Origin: Psettodes erumei
Taxonomy: Eukaryota > Chordata > Actinopteri > Pleuronectiformes > Psettodidae
Length of the DNA stretch: 64,000 nt
Assembly: GCA_016785225.1 (NCBI GenBank)
Contig: JAFBJZ010000109.1
Span: forward strand, 620,001 to 684,000
Reading direction: 5' to 3'
Shown: in pieces, positions 25,887-36,000 of the stretch
How the letters are laid out: the number at the start of each line of letters is the position of its first letter
How positions within the stretch are numbered: position 1 is the stretch's first letter
Translations under genes and position numbers: made by a program
Notes under the pieces: generated by a model
What the model saw: only the letters and a program-made list of their open reading frames with translations
Database searches by the model: none
Told to the model about the DNA's origin: nothing

Positions 25887-27493
25887 TAGGGGTGGGCAAA
25901 CTTTTTGGCTCAGGGGCCACATTGACTTTAAAAATTTGACACACGGGCCGGGTCAGCACCAGATGCATACATATTAAACATAAACATAAAAAGGCATTAC
26001 AGTGTTATTACTTACATTAACTTTTAGTGGGAACAGTGTTGTTGATCACCCGTTTTTGCCAGTGCATCAAAGTCCGGTGTCAGTTTTGTTGTGGCAATTC
26101 TCAGAACAGATCTGAGGTGTTCATCACTCAAATGGGATCTGTGGGGTGCTTTGTTGATGATCACACTAAAAGTCTGTTCACACACATATGTAGAGCCAAA
26201 CAACACCAGCATTCTCTGTGCCATCTTCTGGATGTTTGGAAATTTGGCTGCACTTAATGAAGCATAAAACTCATCCAGTTTAAGAGAGTTGAACTTCTCC
26301 TTCATAACAGTGTCACTTTGGAGATCAATGAGTTCCAACTGCAACTCTTCTGGCACTGTTTTAGGATCTTGTGTGAAAGAACATGAAACCAGCTGAAGTG
26401 ACTTGTCAATTTTTCCAAAATCAGAGGACCGACGGCAGAATTCTCCATTCAGGTCATCCAGTGATTTCCTGTATTTTTTCACATGTCGAGGGGCCTCTTT
26501 CAGTGTCGCCAGTGTGGGGAAATGAGCGAATGACTTGTTTGACATTTGCTTTGAGAATAAGGCGAGCTTGGTTTTGAAGGCTCTCACGCTTGTGTACATA
26601 TCATGGACAAACTGATCTTTCCCTTGTAGTTTTACGTTCAGCTCATTCATGTGTGTCAGTATGTCCACAGCAAAAGCTAAATCACAAAGCCAATCGTCAG
26701 CTTTCTCAAGTAGCTCCAAAAATGAGATAATCTCTTGTTTGAGCTCCCACACTCGTTGACACACTTTCCCCAAACTTACCCAGCAGACATTGGAGTGGTG
26801 AAGCAGGTCCTGGTGATCAGCGTCAGTTTCTTCAAGAAACGTAATAAACTGACGATGCTGAAGTCCCCTCGCTTGAATAAAGTTTACGAGTTTTACAACT
26901 GGTTTCACTACATGGTCAAGCTGCAATACAGATTTACACAGTGCTTCCTGGTGGATTATGCAGTGTAAGAAAATGACTTCCTGCTCAGGGTTGTCCTCTT
27001 TCACCCGATCCTGTATTCTTGTGAGCAACCCAACATTTTTTCCAGTCAGATTTGGCAATCCATCTGTGGTAACGTTGATGAGCGTACTCCAAGGTAGCTT
27101 GTGCCTTTCCATTGCCACCGACACGCTGTTATACAAATCCTCTCCCCTCTTTTTCCCCTTCAGTGATTCCATGGCCAAAAACTCCTCCGTTATCTCAAAA
27201 TTGTCATTAATCCCTCTGATAAAAATTAAAAGCTGAGCGGTGTCCTTTACGTCGTTACTTTCGTCCAGTGCCAAAGAATATAATGTAAATGACTCCGCTT
27301 GTTTGTTTAGCTTGCTAGCTAAATCTTCGTTAATTAACTCAACACGGCGAGTCACTGTCCTGCGTGATAAGCTAATTTTTTAAAATTTGTTCTTGCTCTG
27401 AATTTGAGCAATTCCGTACCAATTTTTGGCGGGCCGGATGAAAAAGGCAAACGGGCCGTATGTGGCCCGCAGGCCATAGTTTGCCCACCCCTG
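25887..27493 (-). mobile_element. hAT-superfamily DNA transposon (Charlie / GTF2IRD2-like group), internally deleted, nested in the L2 LINE
   Basis: The ends are inverted repeats. The left reads 'taggggtgggcaaact' from 25887; the right, read in reverse, 'caggggtgggcaaact' from 27493. CAGGGGTGGGCAAAC is a typical hAT terminus. Both subterminal regions repeat 'gggcc' / 'ggcccgc' motifs, also usual for this group. The interior carries a transposase frame on the minus strand. The 8-base flanks ('actgaaac' on the left, 'ttctagtg' on the right) do not match, so the expected 8-bp target duplication is absent. The element is about 1.6 kb, shorter than autonomous relatives, because the 5' part of its gene is missing. 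Confidence 0.88.
26024..27355 (-). pseudogene. hAT transposase, C-terminal three quarters, no start codon
   Basis: A 443-codon frame with no internal stop resembles GTF2IRD2-like/ZBED-like hAT transposases. SLALDESNDVKDTAQL (Asp at residue 31) holds the first catalytic Asp, and TTDGLPNLTGK (Asp98) the second. FPNIQKMAQRMLVLFGSTYV, CEQTFS and SHLSDEHLRSVLRIATT (about residues 345-425) form the C-terminal hATC dimerisation region with the catalytic Glu in CEQ. The codon at 27355 is GTG, not ATG. The family frame continues upstream as ISLSRRTVTRR to a stop near 27383, so the GTG is not a real start. The first in-frame ATG encodes Met62, beyond the first Asp. The N-terminal BED-type zinc finger and about 150 residues are missing. 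It is probably a dead or trans-mobilised copy, but young enough to stay open. Confidence 0.85.
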
Positions 27494-28300
27494 TTCTAGT
27501 GGGTGATTTTAACATTCTTGTTGATAATGTGGAAGATGGATGAGAGAAAGAATTCTTAAATATTCTGGATATCTTTCGACTTCCACTGCATGTAAGAGAT
27601 CCAACAAATAACAAGGGTCTTACATTGGAAATAATTATTTACAAGGGTCTACACATTTCTGATGTTGTGGTGACTAAAGTTGCACTACTGTGTTCATTGT
27701 AAAATGAGCATCCCTCCTAGTATTAGCAAAGGAGATGCAGAGCTGATAAGAAAGCAGCCTATTAACAACAGCACCTGTACATTATTCACTCAGGCTTTTA
27801 TACCATTGCCAGCTCTGCCCTCAGCCTCTGTCAATGACCTTGTGAATTGTTTCAGCTCCAATGTTGTAACTGTTATGGATGCCATTGCTCCGATTAAGAC
27901 CAAAGTTATCTCTGGAAGAAAAAAGTCACCATGGAGAAACGCTACCCAGGTGAAAGCTCAAAAAAGAGAGTGTAGTCAGGCTGAACGCGGATGACGAAAA
28001 ACCAAACTCCAGGTACATTATGACATCTATAAAGACAGCCTTCACAACTATAACCAAGAATTGAAAAGGGCAAGATGGTCTTTTTTCTCTGAGATTATCA
28101 AAAATAACACCAACAATGCCCGCACCACATTCACTGTTGTCGATAGACTGATGAACCCCACAGTATCTGTCCCTCCTGAACTGCTTGCAATGACTTTGCA
28201 GCTTTTTTTACAGATAAAATTCAGGGGATAAGACAAACTGTATGTGGCTCCTTCTCAGGCAGCTTGGTTATGTCACCAGTTCCTCCTCAGTCTTCTAGAA
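27494..28300 (+). pseudogene. L2 LINE ORF2, end of endonuclease and linker to RT
   Basis: Immediately after the hAT right end the frame reads LVGDFNILVDNVEDG, the GDFN motif near the end of the endonuclease. It is followed by a segment resembling FLNILDIFRLPLHVRDPTNN, and later RKKSPWRNATQVKAQKREC, the usual Trp-containing linker before the RT. Frames change and stops occur (for example before 27995). Confidence 0.75.
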
Positions 28301-28479
28301 ATCTAGAAAAATTTCAACACGTAGACCACACATCCCTGACAGAAACAGTTCGGAATCTAAAATCCACGAACTGCTGTCTTGATATGCTGCCTACAAGCTT
28401 GTTGAAAGATGTTTTTAATTGTGTTGCTCCAGATGTATTAAAGACAGTAAATACTTCAGGGCAATTTCAATGGCCTTGA

Positions 28480-29650
28480 AAACTGCGGTGATCAAACCTC
28501 TTTTGAAAAAGCCAAATCTGGATGCCTCATTAATAAGTAACTTAAGACCCATATCAAACCTTGCATTTTTGTCAAAGATCATTGAGAGAGTTGTTTATCA
28601 ACAAATTCACTCTTTCATGACCCATAACCTCTTCACTGCTTTCCAGTCAGGTTTTCGACCACACCACAGCACTGATTAAGTGCACTTATTAAGGTGTTAA
28701 ATGACATGTCTTAATACTGATGCATCAAAAACTTCAGTATTGGTACTACTGGATCTCAGTGCTGCATTCAACACATCTGATCACAACATGTTGCTCGAGA
28801 GACTGGAGAAGTGGGTCAGAATTTCTGGGATGGTACTAATTTGGCTTAAATCTTACTTAGAAGATTGTGACTTCTTTGTCTCACTGGGTAATTGTTAATC
28901 TGAGTGAACAAAGATGACATTTGGGGTCCTTCAAGGCTCCATTCTTGGGCCACTTTTGTTCAACATCTATATGCCCAGATCATGGAGTATCATAACATCT
29001 GTTACCACTCTGCTCTGTGCTGATGACTTACAACTCTATATTACAGTGTCACCACATGACTATGGTCCATTACAGTCACTGAATATGTGTATCCAACAAG
29101 TTAATCAGTCAGGCTAATCAGAGGTCAGTGGCCAACTTAATACAATGATACTAAAAACCACAGACCAAGCCAGAAATCTTGGTGTAGTTATGGACTAAGA
29201 CCTGAATTTTAACAGCCATCACAAAGACAGACCATCACTAAATCAGCCTATTATCATCTCAATAACATTGTATGTATTAAAGGATTTCTGTCTAAACAAG
29301 ACATGGAAAAACTTGTTCATGCCTTTATTCTTAGTAGGTTAGATTATTGTAAATGTATCTTTACAGGTTTCAGTAAAATATCAATCAACCTGGATGAGCT
29401 ACAGCTCATCCAGAATGCTGCTGCCTGAGTCCTTACCAACAACAAGAAAATGGACCATATTACACCTGTCCTTGAATCACTGCATTGGCTCCCTGTGTGT
29501 AAAAGTATCGAGTTTAAAACCCTGTTACTGGTCTATAAATCAATGTCTTGGGCCTAAATACATGTCAGAGTTGTTGGGTATGAGCCATCCAGACCCCTCA
29601 GGTCATCAGGCCAGGTTTACTCAGCATCCCCAGGGTCAGAACCAAGCAGG
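28480..29650 (+). pseudogene. L2 LINE ORF2, reverse transcriptase and C-terminus
   Basis: Ordered RT blocks are readable: TAVIKPLLKKPNLD, SNLRPISNLAFLSKIIE, FQSGFRPHHST (then a stop), VLVLLDLSAAFNTSDHNMLL, GVLQGSILGPLLFNIYM, and LLCADDLQLY. In the last, the usual Tyr/Phe-Ala-Asp-Asp has become Cys-Ala-Asp-Asp (29016-29027). The C-terminal region continues in changing frames to about 29650. Stops after HHST and near 28898 show it is not functional. Confidence 0.8.
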
Positions 29651-30173
29651 GTGAAGCTACATTTAGCTTCTATGGTACTCACCTGTGGAACAAGCTCCCT
29701 GAACATCTGAGGTGTGCACAAAATGGCAGCTAGTCAATCAGGGTTGAAAGAATTATTGTTTACTGCAGCTTTCCCATAGTGCCAATTTTAACCATTTTAA
29801 CTTCCATATCTGCTGGTTTAATGATTTTAAATTACATTCCAATGTTTTATTAATTTTGAGATGACAGATGCTTCATCTGTTCGTTGTTTCTCTGAGTTAA
29901 AGGGGGACTGATTAGATGAAATGGGAAGAACAGGTAAAAGAGCAGCTGTCAGCTTGAGTCTTGGAGTGGGAGTGTAGGCTGTGTGAATTATTTAATTTTC
30001 ACATTTGGGACAAATAAAGGAGGGCAAACACAGAGCAGATGAAAAAAATGTCTACTTGATTTTAAGTGTTTAATGTTTTAAATTGTTGTTGAATTTCTGT
30101 AATTTATTATTTTTAATTGATTCTGTAAAGCACTATGAATTGCCTCATGTAAAAGTGGTGCTATACAAATAAA

Positions 30174-30192
30174 TTTGCCTTGCCTTGCCTTG
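30174..30192 (+). repeat. TTGCC tail of the L2 LINE
   Basis: Tandem 'ttgcc' units follow 'ctatacaaataaa', the usual 3' terminus of fish L2 elements, and fix the 3' end and orientation of the LINE. Confidence 0.8.
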
Positions 30193-30470
30193 AGCCAAAT
30201 GTTAGCCGGCTAATATTCTTGTTCACAATGGCAATGATAACATGCTTATGTTTAACTGTATATTTTTATCATCTTAGATTAGCATGTTAGCATGCTATCA
30301 TTTCCTAATTAGTGCTGAACAAAATGGGAATCTCATTTGTTTTGAAGGTATTTGTTCATAAATTGGCCAGACCTGATGATGGAGCTACAATTAGAGAATC
30401 ACCAAAGTTTTTCCATTTCATTTTGTTACAGACATGAATGTTTGAATCAGGTTTCAGGCAGTTCTTCTCA
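30193..30470 (-). repeat. Teleost dispersed repeat with 'gcatgttagcatgcta', copy 2
   Basis: 'gattagcatgttagcatgct', 'cctaattagtgctgaac', 'ggtatttgttcataaa', 'cctgatgatggagcta' and 'gaatcaccaaagtt' occur in the same order as in a repeat I recognise from fish genomes. Relative to copy 1 at 14286 it lies in the opposite orientation. It begins directly after the L2 tail. Confidence 0.6.
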
Positions 30471-30798
30471 TAGCTGTAGAGATATTTTATAAAAAACCAC
30501 AAAAGGCAACCTCACGGTGGTGCAGAGAAAAAAGTTAGGGGCTCTCCAACATTAGTTAGTTTTGTCCTCTGGGAATGGGAATGGGAATTTCTGTATAAAG
30601 TAGTTGCTTCAGTGTGTGTGATGTTTCAGTCTGGACCCAAGTGACTAACTGGACCCAACTGACCAACCAAAAGACCAACCAAAAACGAAAAAGGAATCAA
30701 AGATGGTCATCATTATGATGAAACTTCTGTCAGATCTAATTTTTCACCGAAAAACACCCACATTTTTTGATGTTACTAATTTTTTATTGTAATCACAG

Positions 30799-30976
30799 GG
30801 TGTTCAGCCCCAGGCCCCGATCCGGACCCAGAGCTGATGGAACCCATCCAGCCGTCAGTTTCAGTTTCACCACATGGAAGGTTTGAACGACTCCAGGAAG
30901 ATCCCAACTACATCTCACACTTCACCAGGGCTTCTGGCCACAAAGGCCAACGCCGACTCCACTGCTTCCTGCTCAG
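30799..30976 (+). CDS. naaladl2: naaladl2, second recognised coding exon (juxtamembrane cytoplasmic segment)
   Basis: The exon completes residue 57 and encodes residues 58-115 plus two bases of residue 116. The acceptor cacag ends at 30798, the donor gtaatt starts at 30977, it enters in phase 1 and leaves in phase 2. The stretch SPHGRFERLQEDPNYISHFT matches the human NAALADL2 segment with SPKGRFQRLQEESDYITHYT almost position by position, which makes this the most diagnostic exon of the three. The beginning is rich in Pro and Asp (residues 60-70), and the end is basic (HKGQRR, residues 105-110). A basic run just before the membrane helix is the usual positive-inside signal of a type II anchor. 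It lies 8.7 kb downstream of the previous exon, across an intron filled by transposons. No frameshift or stop interrupts it, so the gene looks intact here. Confidence 0.93.
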
Positions 30977-32000
30977 GTAATTCAAGAACTGCTGACATAG
31001 CATTTATATAACTCCAGACATACATTCTTTGCTTAAGGTACCAGCTGTCATATTTACAACATGTATGTACTGAATTTCATTGATGTCCTTCTGTTGTTTT
31101 AGTTACACCAGTTGTCCACAAATCCACCAACATGGACAGTTTCAGAATTATCTCTCTAAGTACAAGTAGTGCCAAGAAACAAACAAAAAAATGTAGTGGG
31201 CTATTAAGTTAAGAAGCAGTGTTGCAGAATACTTTCATTCCACACTACCATGTTGTTCTGACTTATGTACAGTTCTGACCTTATTTTGGACAGTTTTCCT
31301 CTGTTCTTAAGTAAATTTAATTACACTAAATTAAAGTGCCATGTATCAGCTTTAATTTAAATAGTTTTACATCAATATACAGTATAAAGAACTCCATAGG
31401 AAATATAATTATTAGCACAAAGTGCCCAAATTACAAGGGTAAAAGTAACTAGACACTTGTCTTAACATTAAAATTGGTTCTGATTGGTGTAAATTGAATG
31501 ATAAATGACAGTGCCCTTGTCTCCTCTCTGCTGGAATGACCTGTCATCCAACCAGTGCTTTGTGGTGCCTCTTCTCCTCGTCTAGTCAGCACAATGTTTC
31601 TGTTACTCTCGTTCCTTGCCATTAAAGGTGTGCCCTGCACAGGGTATGAGAGAGGCCTGAGACACCCATCCAGTTGACACAGCACTCGCAAGGATGGGAA
31701 GGTTGCATGTTATCTGGCTAAGCACTGCAGGCAGCTACTGCAGGGTACTTGAAGTCAAGGTCTGAATGATGCCATTGGGCGCTGAGCCCAGAGCACTAAC
31801 ACAAACTCAACAGCTTATCAAATGTCAAAATACACACAACAAGAAGGGGGATATTATATACATGATCTCTGGAGGCAGAGTATATTCTTGACCTTGGGAA
31901 TAGTAATTTGAAAAAAAAACTAACCCCAGGTCCTTGAGATGCTGTTAAAAGCTTAGAAAAAATCTTGAATAATTTCTGACCTCTCCCTCATTCTTCACAG
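30977..32000 (+). other. naaladl2: naaladl2 intron between exons B and C (1,024 bp)
   Basis: A short GT-AG intron of phase 2. It contains no repeat I recognise and no convincing coding sequence. The 80-codon open frame on the minus strand at 31449-31691 shows no family motifs and is treated as chance. Confidence 0.85.
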
Positions 32001-32162
32001 GTACTTCCTGGCAGCAGTAGGGCTTTTCCTCCTGGGTCTCCTGATTGGCTGGTTCACCCACACACCGACCGTCAGATCACCTGCTACCCCATCTGACAGC
32101 TCTGACCTGCTGGAGGAGCTGCTGAGAGGAATCACAGCCGACAAGATAGATGCTCTTCAGAG
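32001..32162 (+). CDS. naaladl2: naaladl2, third recognised coding exon (signal-anchor membrane helix and start of ectodomain)
   Basis: The exon completes Arg116 and encodes residues 117-169 plus two bases of residue 170. It has a strong pyrimidine-rich acceptor (cctcattcttcacag, ending 32000) and a consensus donor (gtaaga, 32163). Residues 117-134 (YFLAAVGLFLLGLLIGWF) form one hydrophobic helix. It sits where the human protein has its membrane segment with FGILIGYYVHT, and both are followed by a short Thr/Pro/Ser-rich linker. The distal part (SSDLLEELLRGITADKIDAL) corresponds to the human segment before the ectodomain proper. The protein is therefore a single-pass type II protein with the peptidase-like domain outside or in the lumen. 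The zinc-site exons lie beyond this window, so nothing here bears on whether the fish protein is catalytically competent. The next exon should start by completing a phase-2 codon; I did not find it before 64000. Confidence 0.92.
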
Positions 32163-32749
32163 GTAAGAGTCCACTTGAGATAAATAATAGAAAAAAATCA
32201 CAATTCACCAAAACAATTACACTTTTGTTGTGGACACAACACAAAACACACAAAAACACCACTTGAGATTTGCTGAGTGGTTGCAAGACTCGTTGAATTG
32301 AAAACACAAGGATTCACTGTGCACATTGACAAAACAGTTTTTATTGTTCTTTTTGCAATATTAGCAATTTGTCTGGTGGTAACCAACTGACAGAAACAAT
32401 AGTTTTTTACAAATTTGAAAAGATAAATCAGCAAAGAATGACTACGTGACTACAACTGAAAGGCATTTCAGCAGGATTTGTTTTCAGATTTGGGAACATC
32501 ACATCTCTGTTGTGCAGAGTAGAATGTGACATTTATTTATGAAAAACTATAAAGTAACACTCAACAATGATACTTCCTCAAGGAAAGTAAAGTTATTTAA
32601 AGAGTGACTTATTTTTCAGGCGCAAAGTAGATGTAGTTTGACTTGCAGCCAAAAAGCTTTGTATTGGAGGACGTTGGGGTGGTGGGTAGGTTATACATTG
32701 TGTACCATCTTGTCACTGCTGATGGCTGTAGTATCATGTCTCCTGCCAA

Positions 32750-33035
32750 TGGTTAGTGGTGGTTACATGTAACTGTGACCACAGTCTTTCTCTAACCTGA
32801 ACCCTAGTACGTTTAGTTAACCTAAACAGACGCAAACAGAACCAAAGTGTCTAGCTTTTACACTGTATGCTGCAGTTTATATCACCTCTCCTGCAAACAG
32901 TAACTGTTGACTTCTATAATCATGACCACAGTCTTTCCCAGCCCCCCACAAATTTACTCTTCTCCTCTTTTAACCATGACCATGGTCTTTCTATGATCCT
33001 TAACCAAGTCATTTTAGTTGCTTTAATGTTATCAA
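32750..33035. repeat. Degenerate repeat with 'gaccacagtctttc' units
   Basis: The motif 'tgaccacagtctttc' occurs at about 32782 and 32924, and 'tgaccatggtctttc' at about 32979. Each is followed by Pro/Leu-rich, C-rich sequence and one by 'aaccaagtcattttagttgc'. The spacing is uneven (about 140 and 55 bases), so it is not a clean tandem array. A related motif recurs near 47660. I recall similar 'ctttccctaaccctaaccaagt' sequence in other fish but cannot name the class. Confidence 0.45.
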
Positions 33036-36000
33036 ATATCACACAGTCATGTAATTATGTTTTTTCTTGCAATCACTTCAATTTAGTTTCAATTCATAAA
33101 GGCCAGGATCAGTTCATTTTGATTTCACCTTGATTATTGATGATTCAGTCATATCAAATAAATACTAATGCAAAATTGTTGCTCCTTTGAAAATAAAATA
33201 GGGTTAAGTGCCTGTTCCTGTTCCTGTTTTAGACTGCTAACTTGTTGTCCTGGGTTAAAAAAGACTAAAACATGAAAACCACATGCAAAACCACATACAA
33301 TTGCATTGTCATTGTACACATTTTTTAAAAAATGCTACCCATACACACATTTGCATGGACTCTCCTAGCAGCAGATGTACAGCACATCTACTTGTCACTC
33401 TGAACACAGACAGGGCAGAAACTGAGAGTCTGTTCACCAGCAGGAACAGACCAAAGAAAGCAGAGATAATATCTCTCGAACACAAATCCAAAGTTCAGAT
33501 TTTACTTCAGAGTTCAGAGTTCACTTTTTAACTCACAATAAACTTTTGTAGGTGTTGTAATAACTCATTTTCCACAAAGTAGACGTTTTACGCACCATGC
33601 AGTCTGCACTAACCGACACCCAACGAATAAGTACTGCCTACACAAAATACTTTGGATCATTCTTAAAGAAATTGTGATTAAGTCATTTTTATCATCCAGT
33701 CATAAAGCAGGTCACTGTTGGAAGAAAATGGCAATGCATTTTGTTTGCATGTAAGTTATAGGTTGACTTTATACAGTCTGAGAAATGGGAGGAAGTGAAT
33801 ATGACTGATGCAGGCACAAAGAGAAGTACCGAAAAGACCATGTGTGACAATGTGAAAAGGAAAGAAGATTTTAGGAGGAAGTTGTTGAAAATGTGCAACA
33901 ATGCAATTATGATAGAGATGTGTTCAATGGATATTCAAATGAGGTAACAGAAATACGAAAACAGAACACAGTTTGATGCCCCCCATGTTGAAGAGCACGC
34001 ACTCGTCAGTGATCTTTTTATATCCAAAGATGAAGGGAAAGACTTACATAGTAGAGAGAAAGAATGGAAACAAGCGATATGGACTCTAAAACAGGTAGCA
34101 ATTTATTTTTTATCTTTTTCACACTGATACAAATCTCCATCAACCTGCCTGCTCCAAGCCAGAGGATCATGGGATACCTGGATGTACATGTCTCTTTGAG
34201 ATCACTGAAGTGAGTCAATCGTGTCACCATGGTTTCTCTCTGAGTGTTCTGTGTTCTTCATTATTTATTTCCTCGCATTTACATTTCAAGGTGTCAGAAA
34301 CACACACTCAAAACACCCACCCATCCATAACCACCATATGACTCATATGCACACACGCACTACACTGTGCATCTCTGCCATCTGTGAAGATAATGGAGTG
34401 TTTATTTCTGTTGATAGATGAGAGTGAGCGAGTTGCTAATTAAATTAATGGTTATTTTCACCACCTAATAGTTCTCAGTTAATTAACATATCATTTGTTA
34501 TCATTGATTTATCTGTGACCTCTGTCTGTGCTGCATGTTATACAGGCATGAAGTGTAACAACATAGCTCAACATTATCTTGTACCCCTGAACTATTGTGA
34601 TCTGTAGTTGACCCATGCTTTATACTAAGATACATTTTCACAATGTAGAAGATTAAATTATCTTATTAGTGCCTCGTTCCAAGAGAAGTATCCAGTCAAG
34701 CGGCAGCATGAGGGCATGTTGTGGATTTGGTCATTTAAAAGGCATTCTTTGCTCTCTGCCATGCAGTAGGAACATAGCATTTTAAATAACAAAGAAAATA
34801 TCATGATTATACAATTATAAGTAAAGAATGCATTTAATTTGCAATAGTGAATTACATGTGTTGGCATCATTTATTGGCAGTCTATAGGAAATGTGTGGAG
34901 AATAGGGTGGCATACAAAGTACTTGACTTTGGGCACAATTATACCCGTGGTTTGATTCACTTGGCCTTCAGAAAAGAAAAAAAAAAACTTGAAAAAATGT
35001 TTTTCCTTTGAGTGTATTTTGTGTAAATGATATCTTATTATAGCCTGAAAACTCTAACCTTAGACTTGCATACTTTAAAGCCTTACTAAGAAGGGAACAT
35101 TATTAGCTTCAATACTTGTCTCTCATAAATGGCCAAACAAAGGCCTGATTCTCTCCAAAAACAAATTTAGATAAACTTTTTGAAAATCTACAGTCGACTA
35201 AAAGGCAACTCAGTTGCAGGGATGTTTGGAGTCCATGTAATTCTGCTACCATAGGCAGACCAAACAAAGTGTTGTATTCATTGACAGCAAGCCTTCACTG
35301 TTGCTGTCACTGTCTTGATCTGGTCAATCAGCTTCATTCCATTCCAGAGAGAATAAATAATAATATACTGTCAGCCACTAGCTCCGCATGGCTTAGAGTG
35401 ACTGGTTCCATTGGCTCCACTTTGTCCCCAGAAGCAGTGTTTTTATTTACAGGAAACTGGAGATTTTGAAGATAAATATTGGTATGTGTATGCCATATAT
35501 ATCTTGCCATAATGAATGCTGCCAACAAATAATTTTACTTTAGCCTGACAATTCTGTTATTTACTTTATCAACCATGGAAAAAGTGACACATCAAGCCGC
35601 CCGAGTTACGTGTAGAGTCTGCGAGAAAAGAGGTACAAGTGAGAGCGAGTGAAAGACACATGAAAGAGACTATCAAGACAAAGAAAGATCTAAGAGAAAT
35701 CGAAGGAGACTTAGGAAAAGATAGTGATGTTGGAGGCGGGGTTGGGGGGGTATTTTAAACAGCTTTGCATGACTAGACAGGGAATATATCTTTGTGTGAA
35801 TTAATTGTTGTTTGGTTTGTGGAATTCTCCCACACTGAAATATTATTATATCTGCCTGAGTAGCTCCATATTCACAAATAACTATCAGCATGTGTATTGT
35901 TTGGAATTTAGAGACTGTGAATTGCACAGGTAGATATGTTTTGCTTGTGTTTTTTTATTCTTATTTTATTCTATAGCTCCACTCTTCCTTTTCTCTCAGA

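Larger units (their letters stand above)
23780..30192 (+). mobile_element. L2-type LINE (Maui/ZfL2-like), near full length but decayed, interrupted by a hAT element
   Basis: Pieces of one LINE run in order in the sense of naaladl2. A 5' region and ORF1 with a basic/Ser-rich linker and an SGNH-esterase domain come first (about 24080-25080). The ORF2 endonuclease start follows (ALNVRSLACKYF and DFMFLTET, 25795-25886). After the hAT insertion come the later endonuclease part (VGDFNILVDNVEDG, 27499-27540) and the reverse transcriptase (28480-29120). The ORF2 C-terminus (RNLGVVMD, then frames matching IQNAAARVLT-type sequence, 29160-29650) and a 3' UTR with 'tgtaaagcactatgaattgc' lead to a tail of TTGCC repeats ending at 30192. 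Esterase-bearing ORF1 proteins are known from CR1 and from zebrafish L2 elements. The 5' boundary is approximate; the 3' end is clear. Several stops and frame changes make it inactive. Confidence 0.82.
22093..30798 (+). other. naaladl2: naaladl2 intron between exons A and B (8,706 bp)
   Basis: The intron runs from GTAGGA at 22093 to CACAG at 30798. From 22093 to about 23780 I see only AT-rich unique-looking sequence, a (CA)n run at 22357-22377 and a short AT-rich stretch near 23588. From about 23780 to 30192 it is an L2-type LINE with a nested hAT element. From about 30193 to 30470 it holds a copy of a teleost dispersed repeat. The LINE lies in the same orientation as the gene. Confidence 0.85.
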
